From an uncultured Clostridia bacterium (GTDB taxonomy: Bacteria; Bacillota; Clostridia; Oscillospirales; CAG-272): a stretch of DNA of 8,369 nt. The stretch is taken from positions 1 to 8,369 of the forward strand of contig CAJGDZ010000072.1 of the NCBI GenBank assembly GCA_904502055.1, read 5' to 3'. The notes below the pieces were generated by a model that made no database searches, was not told the origin of the DNA, and worked only from the letters and a program-made list of their open reading frames with translations. Below are positions 6,115 to 8,369 of this stretch, one piece after another (positions within the stretch are counted from its first letter, which is position 1; each line of letters starts with the position of its first letter). The translations under genes were made by a program, and so were the position numbers.

Positions 6115-6755
6115 TTCTTCCCCTCCACAGGCTGAAATTTCTTGTACTTGATCCTCCACACAACGAATGGGATATAGGTTGCAATGGGCAGCAGCGCACC
6201 CGCGATGCTGTATTCGGATTGAATCAGTATGTTGTAAATTCCGTGGTACACGATCGCCGTCGACAGAAGTCCAAAGGTTCCAACGGCGAAAAGCTTTCTC
6301 TTCTTTTTTACGAAGGATATACCCACACCGATAAGCAAAGTACACATACCGTGCATCAGTCCCGCGCCAAATGCTCGGACCACGGCACGGAGCATACCAA
6401 AGCCGGGATCATTAAGAAGGTAAAAGGCATTTTCAAGAACGGCAAAGCCAATACCGGTTGCCATGGATGCCGTAAAGAGCTTCTCCTTTTTGTCCGACAC
6501 CACAAGCGCATAATACAGAATCGGCGCGGCCTTCAAAAGCTCTTCGCTTACCGGGGTCACGACCACCGTAATTTGATATCGATCCATCGGTAAAAGCTGA
6601 GAAAGCAATCCATTAACCTCCGATGCAAATACCGAAACAAAGATTCCGACCAAAACAAACATCATCGGAAAACGCGATTTCTTCTCCACAAGCAAGGTCA
6701 TCAGCATGATGGGGACCGAAATGGATACGAACAGGATATAAATTATATTGTCCAT
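6111..6755 (-). CDS. PrsW-family intramembrane protease
   Basis: A 214-aa polytopic membrane protein with the PrsW motif series: PVSEELLKAAP (68-78, Glu pair E71/E72 and K75), GFAVLENAFYLL (103-114, E108 and Y112), FGAGLMHGMCT (129-139, H135) and VYHGIYN (169-175, H171). These Glu and His residues line the active site in the family. Known: Bacillus PrsW makes the first cut in the membrane-bound anti-sigma factor RsiW, releasing a sigma factor. No anti-sigma or ECF sigma gene is visible here, so the substrate is open. I choose ATG at 6755, preceded by AGGGGTGGGAAA; an extended frame from 6797 lies within the upstream gene. It overlaps the 7-TM gene by 13 bp and the 97-aa gene by 4 bp. The length is at the short end for PrsW, with no extra domain. 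Confidence 0.9.
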   Translation of the reverse strand: MDNIIYILFVSISVPIMLMTLLVEKKSRFPMMFVLVGIFVSVFASEVNGLLSQLLPMDRYQITVVVTPVSEELLKAAPILYYALVVSDKKEKLFTASMATGIGFAVLENAFYLLNDPGFGMLRAVVRAFGAGLMHGMCTLLIGVGISFVKKKRKLFAVGTFGLLSTAIVYHGIYNILIQSEYSIAGALLPIATYIPFVVWRIKYKKFQPVEGKK

Positions 6756-7453
6756 TTTCCCACCCCTTTCCTTGCGGAGAACATCGTGCAAAGGCAAAGC
6801 GCACCAAACACGATCGCCGTGACGGCCAGCGGGATCGAATCATACTCACAATAATCCCACGCGGTCAGACACAAAAGCTCGGAAAAGCTAAGCAGTAAAA
6901 CAAAAACATTATACGGCTTTATGGCCTTTATAAAACCAAAGTCAAGGTCGGGAATGATGGCGTGCTTCAAATTGAAATACACGCAGAGGATCGCGGGGAT
7001 CCAGACCAGGGCATACACGACCTTCGTCGAAATCGGCACAAACGGGGCCACGGCGTTCGGAATATACAAAAGCGCAGCCAAAAGGGGCGCGATCAGAGCA
7101 AGGATTCTTGCCTTGCGCATTTTGGAGGAGCCGTCATCAACAATTCTGTCAAGCTGTCCGTAGCTTGCGGTCAGGATAAAGAGAAAAAAACCGATACGGC
7201 CAAGATACGCCGGCGTAAATCCCTCCACAATATTTTCGTTCGTGAGTGTCTGACACAGGTGATAAACGCTTCCGAGAGCATGGCTGGCCATGGCCATGGT
7301 AACACTTTGCAGGCAAAGCGGCTTCCCCTTTTTGAAAAAATGCTTTAACCCGTAAATCATGGAGAACAGCGTAGCCGCCAGGGGAACAAGCTCCGCGATC
7401 CATAGGCATACAAGCGTTATATGTTCGATTTTTCTGCACCTCCCGTCACACAA
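6743..7453 (-). CDS. 7-TM membrane protein, hypothetical
   Basis: About 236 aa with seven predicted helices (near 12-34, 46-68, 84-106, 116-136, 146-166, 178-198 and 208-228 from the TTG start). The family was not recognised. The seven-helix layout without any soluble output domain resembles the sensing half of 7TM histidine kinases, but no kinase is attached. The start is uncertain. TTG at 7453 overlaps the end of the receiver gene by 8 bp but has no good binding site. GGGAGGT (7438-7444) lies downstream of it and is correctly placed for ATC at 7429, a rare start. The 3' end overlaps the PrsW start by 13 bp. Inferred: a membrane sensor or partner for the neighbouring receiver or protease. 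Confidence 0.82.
   Translation of the reverse strand: MCDGRCRKIEHITLVCLWIAELVPLAATLFSMIYGLKHFFKKGKPLCLQSVTMAMASHALGSVYHLCQTLTNENIVEGFTPAYLGRIGFFLFILTASYGQLDRIVDDGSSKMRKARILALIAPLLAALLYIPNAVAPFVPISTKVVYALVWIPAILCVYFNLKHAIIPDLDFGFIKAIKPYNVFVLLLSFSELLCLTAWDYCEYDSIPLAVTAIVFGALCLCTMFSARKGVGKWTI
7438..7444 (-). promoter_or_regulatory. Ribosome binding site implying a non-standard start for the 7-TM gene
   Basis: On the minus strand this reads GGGAGGT, and 8 nt later in frame stands ATC (7429-7427). No in-frame ATG, GTG or TTG follows at a suitable distance, and the only usual start (TTG 7453) is upstream of this site. It therefore either marks a rare ATC start or is unused. Confidence 0.4.
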
Positions 7454-7820
7454 CGCAGGCGGAATACCTGAGGTTATTCAGCTCCGCCTCAAGCTGTTCT
7501 TTTTTTGCCGGCTTCAAAAGATAACCGCTCGGCTTGATCTTGAGGACCTCTCTTGCGTACTCTCTTTCATCACAAACCGTCAGGAATATAATATTCACCT
7601 TGGGATTCATTTTTTTCACTCTTTGCGCAAGCGTAAGGCCGTCCCCCCCGCAAAGCTCGATCTCGCTGATCAGAATATCACAGCCCTTGTCCTTCGCATA
7701 GGCAAGTGCCTCATCGGCGTTTGTAAAACCAACAATGCTGGCGTCGGGCAAAATCTGCTCGATGCAGTGCGTAGTGCCCTTCAGCATAACGGAATGATCG
7801 TCCACACAAACAATCGTCAT
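7446..7820 (-). CDS. Stand-alone receiver-domain protein with Glu in place of the phospho-acceptor Asp
   Basis: A 124-aa single-domain CheY-like protein. ATG at 7820 follows GGAGG by 7 nt. The receiver fold is clear: acidic pair D7/D8 (IVCVDDHS), Thr81 after beta-4 (IIFLT), and Lys103 in the YLLKP motif. The usual phospho-acceptor at the end of beta-3 should follow LIS, yet the sequence reads DILISEIEL, giving Glu53. The rest of the acidic pocket is intact. Known: Asp-to-Glu changes at this place often mimic the phosphorylated, active state. Inferred: the protein may be locked on or act as a phosphate-independent binding partner. There is no DNA-binding or enzymatic output domain, so it must act through protein contacts. 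It lies 13 bp after the upstream gene and overlaps the 7-TM gene by 8 bp. No histidine kinase is visible here. Confidence 0.9.
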   Translation of the reverse strand: MTIVCVDDHSVMLKGTTHCIEQILPDASIVGFTNADEALAYAKDKGCDILISEIELCGGDGLTLAQRVKKMNPKVNIIFLTVCDEREYAREVLKIKPSGYLLKPAKKEQLEAELNNLRYSACVV

Positions 7821-7833
7821 CGTTTTTCCTCCA

Positions 7834-8369
7834 TCAAAAGTTATTATGTAAATGGTACTGTCTTCGTACGATCTTGGAGCTTTCACGATAATAGGAAATC
7901 AGCCTTGTGCACGCCGCATCGCCGATCGTCATATCCGCCCGAACGGCAGAATCGTAAAAAGATCTTCCGAAAAACGGAATTTTTATTTTTGCCAAGGGCG
8001 TCAGAAATCTCGCATGGTATTCCACCTCGGCGGCAAAGGAATACTCGGATGTATTCCCCGTGTGCGTGGCAAGGATCGCCGCGCGCTCCTGCTCGGTCAA
8101 ATTCTCCGAATTCTGAAAATATAATTTTTCGTGATCGCAAACGTCACGTCCCGCCGCTTGATTGAGCGCCTCCACAAAGAGCGGCAATCTTGATTTCCTG
8201 TTTTTTGAAATTTCCCGATAGCGGTCCGGAACATCCAGCACCCCGTTCTCGGCAAAGGAAGCAATATACCTCACATACCGATCGGCCACAAGATACGCCC
8301 CCTCGGATCTCGGATTGATAAAATACCGTTTCAGATCCTCGTGATGCCGCTGTCCTCTGCGCGCTACCA
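7834..8369 (-). CDS. Hypothetical soluble protein (partial, N-terminus outside window)
   Basis: The frame is open from the right edge to TGA at 7834, giving 177 residues; a GTG at 8289 inside it is not needed as a start because the frame continues upstream. I do not recognise the family. The visible part is soluble, basic and mixed alpha/beta in character. Readable stretches include HHEDLKRYFINPRSEGAYL near the edge, VPDRYREISKNRKSRLP, and a C-terminal half with HTGNTSEYSFAAEVEYHARFL and RADMTIGDAACTRL. No membrane helix or standard catalytic motif is evident. It ends 13 bp before the receiver gene, and the receiver's binding site lies in that gap, so it belongs to the same operon. The receiver might act on it, but that is inference. 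Confidence 0.82.
   Translation of the reverse strand, partial: VARRGQRHHEDLKRYFINPRSEGAYLVADRYVRYIASFAENGVLDVPDRYREISKNRKSRLPLFVEALNQAAGRDVCDHEKLYFQNSENLTEQERAAILATHTGNTSEYSFAAEVEYHARFLTPLAKIKIPFFGRSFYDSAVRADMTIGDAACTRLISYYRESSKIVRRQYHLHNNF

Noticed and set aside
6115..6345. N-terminal extension of the 97-aa membrane protein
   Set aside because: It overlaps the PrsW coding sequence, whose motifs are intact. A good binding site precedes ATG 6114.
7642..7649. Run of seven C (G on the coding strand) as a phase-variation tract in the receiver gene
   Set aside because: Seven bases is short for slippage switching, it encodes the usual loop glycines after beta-3, and the frame is intact.
7359..8165. 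Plus-strand open frame of 268 codons
   Set aside because: It is antisense to the receiver and the partial right-hand gene; the receiver motifs on the minus strand show which strand is coding.
1..8369. CRISPR array, tRNA, transposase or integrase
   Set aside because: No regularly spaced repeats, no cloverleaf-like segments and no transposase or recombinase motifs were seen on either strand.

Overview
This window looks like chromosomal DNA from a low-to-moderate GC Gram-positive bacterium, most likely a Clostridia-type member of the Bacillota. The reasons are strong AGGAGG-type ribosome binding sites before nearly every gene, some GTG/TTG starts, and families typical of that group (5TMR_LYT sensor, SpoIIE-type phosphatase, PrsW protease, Pr6Pr membrane protein). 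Species cannot be named from sequence alone. No rRNA, tRNA, CRISPR array, insertion sequence or integrase was seen. All twelve supported genes are on the minus strand, so transcription runs right to left; the long plus-strand frames are antisense shadows.

Right block (8369 to 5821, read leftward): an unrecognised gene cut by the window edge; a stand-alone CheY-like receiver whose phospho-acceptor Asp is replaced by Glu; a 7-TM protein; a PrsW-family intramembrane protease; and a 97-aa 3-TM protein. Gaps are 13 bp or less and three junctions overlap (8, 13 and 4 bp), so this is almost certainly one translationally coupled operon. It has the make-up of a membrane signalling or regulated-proteolysis module, but its substrate and output cannot be seen.

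Spacer (5820 to 5564, 257 bp): the only sizeable stretch without an intact gene. It holds two short, start-compromised reading frames (one resembles a small membrane peptide whose TTG start is followed at once by TAA), a 12-bp perfect palindrome, a small hairpin, nested inverted repeats and a perfect TATAAT box. The box could drive the left block.

Left block (5563 to 1): a 138-aa 4-TM protein, a Pr6Pr/AIG1-like membrane protein, a 112-aa 4-TM protein, a GNAT acetyltransferase, a 75-aa helical protein, a 319-aa protein with a C-terminal membrane anchor and, 15 bp later, a large receptor phosphatase (5TMR_LYT, extracytoplasmic sensor, HAMP, SpoIIE/RsbU-type PP2C) that runs off the left edge. 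The last two are closely coupled and may share a signalling role. The other genes have no obvious common pathway beyond a strong bias toward membrane proteins.
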